Source: a bacterium (GTDB taxonomy: Bacteria; Verrucomicrobiota; Kiritimatiellia; CAIKKV01; CAITUY01). Taken from it: a stretch of 50,226 nt of DNA. The notes beneath the pieces are model-generated. The model was not told the DNA's origin. It did not search any database and saw only the letters and a program-made list of their open reading frames with translations. Below, piece by piece: positions 24,803-32,764 of this stretch (within the stretch, counting starts at the first letter, position 1; each line of letters begins with the position of its first letter). The translations under genes and the position numbers were made by a program. The DNA is taken from contig JBAXWB010000011.1 of the NCBI GenBank assembly GCA_037128595.1, positions 81,714 through 131,939 on the forward strand. Direction: 5' to 3'.

Positions 24803-25375
24803 TTGCTTCCCCCTTTTCCTTTGCGAGATGACTCAAAATATTCCTCGATCTCCTCCAGCGACTTACCCTTGGTTTCCGGCAGGAAGAAAAAGGCCGTGAT
24901 GAAATAGATCACCGTAACACCTGCGAACATGAAGAACATCGTAGAGTAGCCGTACCTCCCCACAGTCGGCAAAAAGACAGCAGCGATGGTCGTTGAGACC
25001 GCCTGGTTAATGAGCAGGGCAATGCTCATCCCGTTGGAGCGGATCCTCGTGGGCATCAGCTCGGACAACGCCAGCCAGACACAGACTCCGGGCCCGATGG
25101 CAAAGAAGGCGATGAAGACAAAGATGAAAATGGCCGTGAGCCACCCGTTGCCCGAAGACGGGATCGGCGTCAGCAGGGCGTTCTCGATCTTCAGCGGGGC
25201 CGTTTTCGCGGCCTTCAGATCCGCGAAGGGATTCTTGAAAAATGCTTCGACCGCACTGGAGGGAACACAACTGCCCCGATCAATCGTCAGGGCCGCACCC
25301 AGATCAGTGGAGCGAACCACCTTCGTCGCCGCCCGAAAATCACCATAGGAGTAAATGACAATCAGAGTCGACAAC
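24790..25375 (-). pseudogene. MFS sugar porter, C-terminal portion only (5-prime part missing)
   Basis: About 194 codons are present. IFVFIAFFAIGPGVCVWLAL, SELMPTRIRSNGMSIALLIN and the C-terminal motif PETKGKSLEEIEEYF are diagnostic of the second half of sugar-porter family transporters (normal length about 450-550 aa). The frame reaches back to about 25375, and upstream of it lies a plus-strand gene that is itself missing its start. The two truncations coincide, so a breakpoint joins them. The remaining half lacks the first six helices and cannot transport by itself. Confidence 0.75.
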
Positions 25376-27037
25376 GCGGTCTCCAATTCCGGCGTCTATG
25401 AGTACCGGGTCCGCGCGGGGCTGGTCAACACTTCGTCGGCCCCCTCGTCCGTTGCCCGGGCGGTGCTGGGAACAGGGCCGGCCAACAGGGTTCCGATTGT
25501 CGAGGCGGGGGGCGGACAGACCGTGATCCTGCCAATGGGGGTGACCCGGGGAACACTTGCGTTGAACGGCAGTGCGAGTGACCCCGATGACGGTCCCAGC
25601 CCACTCGCGACAACATGGGTACTCCTGAATGGTCCCGCAGGTGTGGTGATTGCCAACAGCAATGCATTCAATACCACTGTGACCATTACCAATAATGGAT
25701 CCTATACGCTCGGCCTCCTGGCTTGTGATGGAGCGGCAACGTCGACGGATACGGTGACCGAAACGGTTCAGTTGACCACCTCCAGTACCAATGCCTCGGA
25801 GTTCATGTTGGACTCAAACACCATTGCGCTGTGGCATCTGAAGGGGGACGGGACGGATGCCAGCGGGAATGGACATACGCTGGTGTTCATGAACGGTCCA
25901 TCATTTGTCAGTAACAACACGGCCCTAGCCTGGATGGGCAGCACGTCCGGCGCGGCATTGCGTGTCACCTATCCCCAAATGGCGCTGGGCATCATTCCGA
26001 ATTCCGTGTTTTCCGCCGCGCATACTCCCATCACAATCGAGGAGCGGCTTTTCATGAATGCCTGGGGGCCCAATAACGCCAACTACATCTACTGCGGGTT
26101 CTCGCAGAACTGGGACCTCGTCTTTCAATTTCAGCAACAAAGCTGGGGACTTCCTGCAATCAAAGCCTGGAATGGGAGTGTGGTGGTGGCGACCAACCAG
26201 GTCGTATCGGCGCTGACGACGGGGGTTTGGCATCATCTGATGATGACCTTCGACGGCACCAATCAATATAAGGCTTTTATCGATGGCGTCTTGCTTGGAA
26301 GCTATGCTACCAATGCGCCAAACTGGGCACGCACGACCTATTTCACAAATCAGTTCGGCAATTTCGACGGGTATCTGGATGAAATCCGCATCAGTCGCGT
26401 GGTTCGATCCTACCAGGGTGCTCCGCAAGCGGTTACCGTTCAGGGAGTGGCTATTGGGAATGGTGTTGTCAGCCCCGCCCTGACCAACATCATCCAGGGC
26501 GGTGCCTTGGCCATCACGGCCTTTCCGACCAACTTCTTCCATGTGGCCGAGATCGACACGAACAACGTGATCGTGGCCGCCTCATGGCCAACCGGAGTCG
26601 TAACATATATCTGGAGCAACGTCACCGCATCCGGAACAGCTCAGGTGACTTTCGCCCAGAATATCGCGCCCCGGGGGACGCCGGAGATTTGGCTTAACCA
26701 GTATGGATTCATCCAATCCTTCCCTGCCGCCGAAACATCCCTTGCGGTGAACGGCTACAGTTACGGGGATAGTTACATTGCCGGTTTGGATCCAACGAAT
26801 CCATCCTCGGTATTCCGGATTGTGACCGTTACAAACCGACTTTCAGTCCGGGACTTCTATTTTCCCTCGCTGACGGACCGCACCTACACCCTCAAATGGA
26901 GCACCAATCTATTTGACCACTCCTGGTATGCGGTGGCAGGGCAGTCGAACATCTGGGGCGCCAGCGGGATCATGTCGCTGCATGATTTTACCATCTTCCC
27001 GTCTCGCTTCTATAGACTCGAAGTCCAGAAGCCCTGA
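25365..27037 (+). CDS. LamG/concanavalin-like domain surface protein, N-terminally truncated
   Basis: About 557 codons without a credible start. The first residues (DNAVSNSGVYEYRVRAGLVN) are the end of a fibronectin-III-like strand pattern. A PKD/cadherin-like domain follows (VEAGGGQTVILPMGVTRGTL). Next comes a LamG domain at about 155-360: SNTIALWHLKGDGTDASGNG, GVWHHLMMTFDGTNQYKAFI, GYLDEIRISRVVRS. The tail ends FPSRFYRLEVQKP, a common ending of PVC secreted proteins. Such proteins bind carbohydrates at the surface. The 5-prime part is cut at the junction with the MFS fragment near 25370. Confidence 0.7.
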
Positions 27038-27177
27038 ACGAAACCTGTTCTTGGGGCGCTCTATTACCGCGGATATGACTGCGCGAGTGTAGACAACAGG
27101 AGCACGGCATGGCTATACCGCGGTGTGCACCAGTGATCGACACGGTTTACCCCACCCATAGCAGCGTCGTACCCCAG

Positions 27178-27257
27178 CGCTAACGGTTGATCGTTGATTC
27201 TCCGGTGTGCGCCGGAGGCGCCGCATGGACGGTCATGCTTCAAACGGGGGGTTAGGT
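27178..27257 (-). other. attC-like integron recombination site
   Basis: Reading the minus strand: ACCTAAC (fits RYYYAAC), a 5-base spacer CCCCC, GTTTGAAGC, an imperfect palindromic centre with CTCCGG-CGCACA-CCGGAG, ATCAAC, an 8-base spacer, and GTTAGCG (4-5 of 7 to GTTRRRY). GTTTGA can pair with TCAAC leaving one extrahelical base, as in attC sites. The order and the 80-base length match an attC. No integrase gene is present, so this would be an isolated site. Confidence 0.42.
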
Positions 27258-27505
27258 GTAAGGGGCTATACTCATGCACTTCGAGCCGGTAAATCCTTCA
27301 TCAGGTACAGAATTATGAACCTTCTAAGCCGGCTTCCTGCGGATGTGATTATTCTGCTACTTGGCGCCATAATCCGACGTCACTATGATAACAAGGGTGC
27401 TTTAATGATCTGACAACCGGTTCTTGGTGTCAATTTGGTGTCAATATCGATCGAGCTTTTTGGGTGTTTCGGGGTCCCGATGGAGCCTCATGGAACCAAC
27501 GAATG

Positions 27506-27528
27506 AAAGAGCCGTAAAACGGCCTTTT
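27506..27528. terminator. Hairpin terminator candidate downstream of tRNA-Ala
   Basis: AAAGAGCCGT and ACGGCCTTTT form a stem with a short loop and T/A runs on both sides, so it could stop transcription from either strand. It lies 37 bases beyond the 3-prime end of the tRNA gene. Confidence 0.4.
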
Positions 27529-27564
27529 ATTAGGTTTTTATTGGGATTTGCAGGTGTTTTCTGA

Positions 27565-27641
27565 TGGTGGAGGATGCGGGGGTCGAACCCGCGACCTCTT
27601 GAATGCCATTCAAGCGCTCTACCAAACTGAGCTAATCCCCC
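27565..27641 (-). tRNA. tRNA-Ala (anticodon GGC), CCA encoded
   Basis: 77 bases on the minus strand from GGGGGATTAGCTCAG to the CCACCA end. All arms fold: acceptor GGGGGAT/ATCCTCC includes the G3-U70 wobble that marks alanine tRNAs, the anticodon stem CTTGA/TCAAG encloses ATGGCAT (anticodon GGC), and the T arm reads CGGGTTCGACCCCCG-like. The CCA end is encoded. Ten bases of 5-prime leader (GTTTTCTGAT) are fully complementary to the ten bases of 3-prime trailer (ATCAGAAAAC). Confidence 0.97.
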
Positions 27642-27712
27642 ATCAGAAAACTTCCGTAGCAAAACGGGCCGCAATACTGCCGACTTGTGCCCGCATTGTC
27701 AACCTTTCGCCA

Positions 27713-29032
27713 TTATTTTTTTAGGTTGGCTACCAACTCACGGGCGAACCGGGGAATACCGGGGTCACGCGCCCCCATGCCAAGCACCACATCCCCCGCC
27801 TTGGCCTGAGTCATTACTTCAGCCATCAGCACATCGTAATCCGTCATCCAGCTGGCCGGCACGCCGCGTTCACGCAATGCGGCCACCAGCTCATCAGCGT
27901 CCCGTTGCTTGCTGACAGTCCCCCCCGCATAATAGACCGGCATCAGATACAAGCGATCCTGCGGGCGACACAACCCGGCAAAGGTATCGACCAGATCATC
28001 GAACATCAGCGACAAGGGCCGGTAGCCGTGTGGCCGCCAAAACGCGAGCACACGCCCATAATGAGGGGCCACCGCCCGCCAGGCCGCGGCAATTTTCGCA
28101 GGATTATGCGCGTATTCATCGAGCACCGTCACCCCCGCCGCCTCCCCGATTTTCTCCAGACGTCGCTGGATTCCCTGAAACTGGCTCAAGGCATCCCGTA
28201 TGGGTTTGAGTTCAAACCCCATTCGCTGACACAGGATCGCCGCCTGAAGGGCGTTTTCCGCATTATGGGCTCCCAGCATGGGAAGCTCAAAGTCCAACCC
28301 CTCATACTTGAACCGGGCCCCCTGTTTCCCCAATTGCGGCTTCATCCCCTGCCAGGGCATTCCGGGAGCCCACCCGACCAGGCATTCCCGCCGCACCTGG
28401 CTCTTGAATTGGGCGAACAGGCGTTCGGTCTCCTCGAGGCTGAAATGATCGGCGGACATATTGGTGATCAGTGCCCAATCGGGGGAGAACCGCAGGAGGG
28501 AACGATCACTCTCGTCCGCCTCAATTACGCACAACCGCGATTGGCCGGTGCGGACATTTCCGATACGCCGGGCATCGGCCCAATTCACCAGCGCACCGCC
28601 ATTGACCACCGTGGGATCAGCCCCCAACTGTTCCAGCAACCACCCCACCATGCCGGTCACCGTGGTTTTCCCGGAGGTTCCCGCAATGGCCACGACCTCT
28701 TTGCCCGCCACCAGTTCGGCCAACATTTCGGCGCGATGACGGACCGGTACCTTCAGGCGCTGAGCCGCCACGATGTCGGCATTATCCGGTTCGATGGCGG
28801 TACTGACCACTACGGCCCCGGTATCCGCCTGCACGCCACGGCCATCCTGGGCATAAAATTGAATGCCAGCCTCCTTGAGCTTTCGAATGACCTCAAGATC
28901 CTGGCCTTGGTCCTGATACCGGTCCGAGCCACTCACGCGCCGCCCCCCCCCGCTGAGGGCCTGGGCCAGGGCATTCATCCCCACCCCTGCCACGCCCACC
29001 AGATGGCATGATTTCGAACGTTCTATGGTCAT
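27713..29032 (-). CDS. Mur ligase family protein, MurC/Mpl-like
   Basis: 439 aa. The N-terminal Rossmann region HLVGVAGVGMNALAQALSGG is followed by GSDRYQD, the ATP loop AGTSGKTT (117-124), the carbamylated-Lys/Mg region VIEADESDRSLLRF, LITNMSADHF, and C-terminal VLDEYAHNPAKIAAAWRA. The overall order matches MurC/Mpl, which couple UDP-MurNAc and amino acids or peptides. The P loop reads GTSGKTT, where MurC has GTHGKTT. The ATG overlaps closely with the end of the upstream ATP-grasp gene (stop TGA 29034-29036, ATG at 29032), so the two are coupled. Together they recall cyanophycin synthetase, in which these two modules are fused. True substrate unknown. Confidence 0.8.
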   Translation of the reverse strand: MTIERSKSCHLVGVAGVGMNALAQALSGGGRRVSGSDRYQDQGQDLEVIRKLKEAGIQFYAQDGRGVQADTGAVVVSTAIEPDNADIVAAQRLKVPVRHRAEMLAELVAGKEVVAIAGTSGKTTVTGMVGWLLEQLGADPTVVNGGALVNWADARRIGNVRTGQSRLCVIEADESDRSLLRFSPDWALITNMSADHFSLEETERLFAQFKSQVRRECLVGWAPGMPWQGMKPQLGKQGARFKYEGLDFELPMLGAHNAENALQAAILCQRMGFELKPIRDALSQFQGIQRRLEKIGEAAGVTVLDEYAHNPAKIAAAWRAVAPHYGRVLAFWRPHGYRPLSLMFDDLVDTFAGLCRPQDRLYLMPVYYAGGTVSKQRDADELVAALRERGVPASWMTDYDVLMAEVMTQAKAGDVVLGMGARDPGIPRFARELVANLKK

Positions 29033-29033
29033 A

Positions 29034-29957
29034 TCAAAGCCCCTTTGTTTCCGGGAACAGATAGTCGATGAAATGGCGAACCACGATGTCCCCTTCAGGC
29101 GGTGAAATGGCGAGATCCGGGCTCAACTCAATCAGCCAGAATCGTCCCGTCTTTTCATTGACCAGAAAATCAATCCCGATCACCGGTACGCCCAGTTTTC
29201 TGGCCGCCCGGGCCGCCAGCTTCACGAGCTTTGGTTCAACGGACCGGGTGACGATATCCACGCTCCCGCCGGTGTGATAATTCGAGGTGAGCCGCACCTG
29301 GATACTGCGCCCTACGGCGGGCACGGTCGTCCAGCTCAAGCCCAGAGCCGCCAGATTACGCCCCGTCTCCGCATCGACCGGGATCACGTGACTGGGATCC
29401 AGCGCCCGTTCCACCCGGTTCTGGGCGAGAATGAGTTTCCGGATAGAGTCCCGCCCATTGCCTGTAACCCGGGCGGCTCGCCGGCGGATCGCTGCCACAT
29501 ACCGGTAATCTACAAAAATAAGCCGGTAATCCTCGCCACCGACATACTCTTCCAGAACCACCTCTTCCTCAAACGTCCTGGCAAAATTGATGGCACGGGT
29601 GAGTTCCTTGAGGGTCCGCACCGCCACCGAGACTCCGCGTCCGCCCCATTGCGTACAGGGCTTGACCACAATCGTTTTGAATTTTTTCAGAAATGCCTGG
29701 GCGGCGGGCACATCGGTAAACGCCGCCTGGGCCGGCACCGGAAACCCCTGGGCGCTGAGAAAACAGTTAGCCAGACGCTTGTTTTGCGTCATATGAAACG
29801 TCACAGCCCCCACCTGGTCGGTCAGGGCGTTATAGCAACGGATCTTCCTGGTTTTATGCTTCAGCACAAACACCGGCGTCACGGGGTCGATGACCTCGAT
29901 TCCGATCCCGCGCCGTTGCGCCTCACGGGTGATGGTCGTGGTATAAATGGAATTCAT
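29034..29957 (-). CDS. ATP-grasp ligase, cyanophycin-synthetase type
   Basis: 307 aa. The ATP-grasp fold shows VGAVTFHMTQNKRLANCFLS, then VVKPCTQWGGRGVSVAVRTL, VVLEEYVGGEDYRLIFVDYR, VAAIRRRAARVTGNGRDSIR and, near the end, VPVIGIDFLVNEKTGRFWLI. This order is that of the ATP-grasp module of CphA, GshAB-like and related amide ligases, not of Ddl. It activates a carboxylate as acyl phosphate and joins it to an amine. It shares a coupled transcript with the Mur ligase and is divergent from the 643-aa gene; the start codons lie 101 bases apart. What is ligated is unknown. Confidence 0.78.
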   Translation of the reverse strand: MNSIYTTTITREAQRRGIGIEVIDPVTPVFVLKHKTRKIRCYNALTDQVGAVTFHMTQNKRLANCFLSAQGFPVPAQAAFTDVPAAQAFLKKFKTIVVKPCTQWGGRGVSVAVRTLKELTRAINFARTFEEEVVLEEYVGGEDYRLIFVDYRYVAAIRRRAARVTGNGRDSIRKLILAQNRVERALDPSHVIPVDAETGRNLAALGLSWTTVPAVGRSIQVRLTSNYHTGGSVDIVTRSVEPKLVKLAARAARKLGVPVIGIDFLVNEKTGRFWLIELSPDLAISPPEGDIVVRHFIDYLFPETKGL

Positions 29958-30019
29958 AGGGCGTCATGGTAAGCCATCCCTCAGGCCGGATAAAGAAAAG
30001 AAAATCGCGCAAAGAACTG

Positions 30020-30057
30020 TTGTTTCCCTGCGGGAAACCTTGGTAGTGTCTGGGTAC
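30020..30057 (+). promoter_or_regulatory. Promoter candidate giving a leaderless transcript
   Basis: TTGTTT (30020-30025), 18 bases, TAGTGT (30044-30049), then 8 bases to the ATG at 30058. No Shine-Dalgarno sequence precedes the ATG. A start 7-8 bases after the -10 box would coincide with the start codon. Confidence 0.35.
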
Positions 30058-31989
30058 ATGAGTATACGGATTTTAGGCGAACATCCTCTGGCGACTTACC
30101 CTGACGGGCGACTGCGCTCCGGCATCGGCACCATCTTCCCGCGCAGCAGGACCCTGGTGACACTCCCGGGCATCCACGCCTTGCAGCGGATCGCCTATAT
30201 CGCCGACCTCAATGCCACGCGACTTGCCGCAGGCCTGCCGGCCCTGGAGGAAGAGGATGAGATGAGCGAGTGGCAGCATTCAGTCGACTTGATCATGGAT
30301 GCCGGCTGTGTCCTGATCCGGCCCGATCCTGAAAATATGGCGCTGGCCTATGAAGCCGATGAATTGCTTCAGGAACTGCTATCCAAACAGAAAATCAAAT
30401 TCCTCAACCTGATGAATGAAAACGTCCGCGTCGCCATCAAGAAACGAGGCGAAAACTGGCGGATCGCCGCCCTCCCCCAGACCCCTGATGAAATGAAGCA
30501 GATGATTCTCGCCTCCATTACCCCCATTGAAGGTAAGTCGATTTATTATTACAGCCGCGACACGGGCACCCGCTTTGTCAGCTTTCAGCAATTCTGCAAT
30601 TTGGGAGCCCTGCCGGACGAGGAGCTGAAGCGCCACCTGATCGAGATCCGGGACTATTCGTGCAAATACAACCGGATGGCCCATCCCGAGGTCACTTTTT
30701 TCGCCGCCGACAAAACCTTTACCCACACCCGGTTCGCCCATGCCATTCAGGACCCCATCCGCCCCTGTTACGAAGCCCTCAAGAATGCATTCCGCGAGGC
30801 GGTCCCGCCGGAACTGCGCGAAGATAACGCGGAAGACACCGAGTGGCGGAACTCCATGTTTTCCGCCCTCCTCGGCCAGCACGACCAAACGATTCCCGAG
30901 GAAGTGCTGCTGGGGTTGAGTCCGGAGTTCTTCATGCAGATTGAATGGTTGCCCGGCGGAAAAATCGAGGAGGGCGAACTGATCTTCGACTCCATCTTCG
31001 ACGAACTGGATCGCAACCCGTCCTCCCCTGAATTGCAACTGTTATGCGATGAGAAAGCCCGCGGCTTTATCTTCAATTATGTCAGGGAATTCGGCGACAT
31101 CGAATACGTGAACATCGGGCGGGTCATCGGGTCCCTTTCCCGCCGTCCGACCACTGCAGGCCGCCGTGAAGTCTATGTGTCGGAAGTGAAGCAGACCAAT
31201 ATCACCCGCCCCATTGTACGCATCAGCCGCATGCAGAAATGGGGAATCCGGGAACACCTCAATGAGGGGAAAGACCTCCTCCCGTCCATCATGGAGGCGG
31301 AAGAATACACGGAATACATCCTCGACCGGCGATTGGGATGCCAGCAACTGGGGATGAACCTGCCGCCCCGGGTGGCCACAAGGAAAATCAGCGAGCATTA
31401 CCGCGGCGGGCGTTATGATGGACAACTCATCTGGTCGACCTATTTCGAACGCGATTACCTGCCCGGCCTGGCCAGCGACAAGATTCCTCGCTCCCGCTAC
31501 CAGAATCCCGCCTATGCCCTAAAATTTGCCGGACTCCTGGGAAAAGCCGCCGCCTCCAACCTGATTGTCGGACGCATGAACCTGCAGAACACCGTGCTGT
31601 TCGATGACGGGGATGAAGTCATTCTGGAAAACAGCAGCGGGATGCCGGCCGAACTGATTGTCTCGGATCACACCGGCGCCTTTACGGACTATTTTTCGCC
31701 ATTAGACGCCTTCGCCAATGCCTACGCCATGCCCCTCCTCCGCCGGATCCCCTTCTTCCCGGAACCCCAGGCCGCAGTGGACGCCTATCTGGCCGCTTTT
31801 GTCGAGAGGCTCACGCATACTCAACAGGAGTATCGATTGCGGAAACGGGCGTTCGACATGCTCTTTAAGCACCGGCCCCGGGATGAACGCGGGAGTTTCG
31901 CGTATCGCTGGGAGCGCATTCTCGACCGGCTGAATCACACCAATCCAGTCCATTTGGAAAAGGCCATCCGGAAAGAGTTTGCAACCTGA
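30058..31989 (+). CDS. Conserved-looking protein of unknown function, 643 aa, divergent from ATP-grasp/Mur pair
   Basis: 643 aa from the ATG at 30058 (MSIRILGEHPLATYPDGRLR); an ORF start at 29947 is unlikely because the first 37 codons overlap the divergent gene's start and look non-coding. No signal peptide or membrane helix is seen. It is acidic, mixed alpha/beta and soluble. Residues about 505-545 (GRMNLQNTVLFDDGDEVILE then IVSDHTGAF) loosely resemble the catalytic loop and DFG segment of protein-kinase-like folds, but the catalytic HxD is not clear, so this is only a hint. Other noticeable phrases are YYYSRDTGTRFVSFQQF and VSEVKQTNITRPIVRISRMQ. I do not recognise the family. Its divergent placement beside two ATP-dependent ligases suggests a shared pathway. 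Confidence 0.7.
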   Translation: MSIRILGEHPLATYPDGRLRSGIGTIFPRSRTLVTLPGIHALQRIAYIADLNATRLAAGLPALEEEDEMSEWQHSVDLIMDAGCVLIRPDPENMALAYEADELLQELLSKQKIKFLNLMNENVRVAIKKRGENWRIAALPQTPDEMKQMILASITPIEGKSIYYYSRDTGTRFVSFQQFCNLGALPDEELKRHLIEIRDYSCKYNRMAHPEVTFFAADKTFTHTRFAHAIQDPIRPCYEALKNAFREAVPPELREDNAEDTEWRNSMFSALLGQHDQTIPEEVLLGLSPEFFMQIEWLPGGKIEEGELIFDSIFDELDRNPSSPELQLLCDEKARGFIFNYVREFGDIEYVNIGRVIGSLSRRPTTAGRREVYVSEVKQTNITRPIVRISRMQKWGIREHLNEGKDLLPSIMEAEEYTEYILDRRLGCQQLGMNLPPRVATRKISEHYRGGRYDGQLIWSTYFERDYLPGLASDKIPRSRYQNPAYALKFAGLLGKAAASNLIVGRMNLQNTVLFDDGDEVILENSSGMPAELIVSDHTGAFTDYFSPLDAFANAYAMPLLRRIPFFPEPQAAVDAYLAAFVERLTHTQQEYRLRKRAFDMLFKHRPRDERGSFAYRWERILDRLNHTNPVHLEKAIRKEFAT

Positions 31990-31999
31990 TCCCCCCTCT

Positions 32000-32764
32000 A
32001 TGCGGCACTTAACCCCCTATGGTTTCAACCGCTTCGTGAGTCTTCTGGCCGGACTGCTCCTGCCGGCGTTGTCCCAGGCAACCCCTAGCCTTGAATATGG
32101 CCCCGTTGCCCCCGTGCCAGCCAATACGCTCATGCCGGAAGCCGGTCCCCGCCTGACCGAACGTCTGAGTGCCCCCGCCCCGCTCCTCGATCCGCGCTTC
32201 GGGGAGACCCGCTGGCCCTGCATTATCAAGGGCGGCCAATGGGCGAAACGACAATCCCAAACCCCGCTTCCGGCGCATGCACAGGGGCTGATTCCCGAAT
32301 TGAAAAAACAGTTCATCACCGAGGGCCTCCCCCAGGAACTAGCCTGGGTGGCCGAGGTGGAATCCACGTTGAATACCCATGCGGTCAGCCGGTCGGGTGC
32401 ACGGGGCCTGTTCCAATTCAAAACAGAAGCCGCCCGCCGGTTTGGCCTCCTGAAAGCAGAGGAGGATTTCCGGACCACGCCTGATAAAAGTGCCAAAGCC
32501 GCCGCGCAATACCTGGCGCAACTGTATGCCCGCTTCAGCGACTGGACCCTGTCCGTCGCCGCCTACAATGCCGGAGAGGGCTGTGTGGGACGGCTGCTGA
32601 AGCAGCACGGGGCACGTGACTATGCGGCGATTGCGGCGGAACTCCCGCCCCAGACACAGGTCTATGTGATCAAAATCATGACCACCCTGGCGCTGCGCGA
32701 AAACACGCAGCTCAGCGCCCTGCCCCCGCCCAGCAGCCCCCCGGTCAGTCCCACTGCGAATTGA
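32000..32764 (+). CDS. Lytic transglycosylase (SLT domain), exported
   Basis: 254 aa from the ATG at 32000, giving a signal peptide (FNRFVSLLAGLLLPALSQA). The SLT domain at about 90-230 has the catalytic Glu in VAEVESTLNTHAVS, then SGARGLFQFKTEAARRFGL and SVAAYNAGEGCVGRLL, the standard motifs of family 1 enzymes such as MltD/Slt. It cleaves murein between MurNAc and GlcNAc in the periplasm. A TTG upstream at 31979 would extend it by seven residues but removes the clear N terminus. Its end overlaps the convergent helicase gene by 20 bases. Confidence 0.9.
   Translation: MRHLTPYGFNRFVSLLAGLLLPALSQATPSLEYGPVAPVPANTLMPEAGPRLTERLSAPAPLLDPRFGETRWPCIIKGGQWAKRQSQTPLPAHAQGLIPELKKQFITEGLPQELAWVAEVESTLNTHAVSRSGARGLFQFKTEAARRFGLLKAEEDFRTTPDKSAKAAAQYLAQLYARFSDWTLSVAAYNAGEGCVGRLLKQHGARDYAAIAAELPPQTQVYVIKIMTTLALRENTQLSALPPPSSPPVSPTAN

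Larger units (their letters stand above)
27038..27564. other. Gene-poor stretch beside tRNA-Ala with attC-like site and short repeats
   Basis: No convincing ORF is seen in these 527 bases. The stretch holds the attC-like palindrome at 27178-27257, two copies of TTGGTGTCAA near 27423-27443, and a hairpin at 27506-27528. TACCGCGG occurs twice (near 27064 and 27116). The mixture fits an integration or recombination zone next to a tRNA gene. Confidence 0.5.

Noticed and set aside
27064-27279. 71-aa minus-strand frame
   Set aside because: Lies over the attC-like palindrome, has atypical composition and no ribosome site.
27905-29011. 368-aa plus-strand frame opposite the Mur ligase gene
   Set aside because: Antisense shadow; composition rich in His, Arg and Gln and no motif.
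29034-29957. D-Ala-D-Ala ligase
   Set aside because: The ATP-grasp motifs fit the cyanophycin-synthetase/GshAB branch, not Ddl; Ddl active-site phrases are absent.
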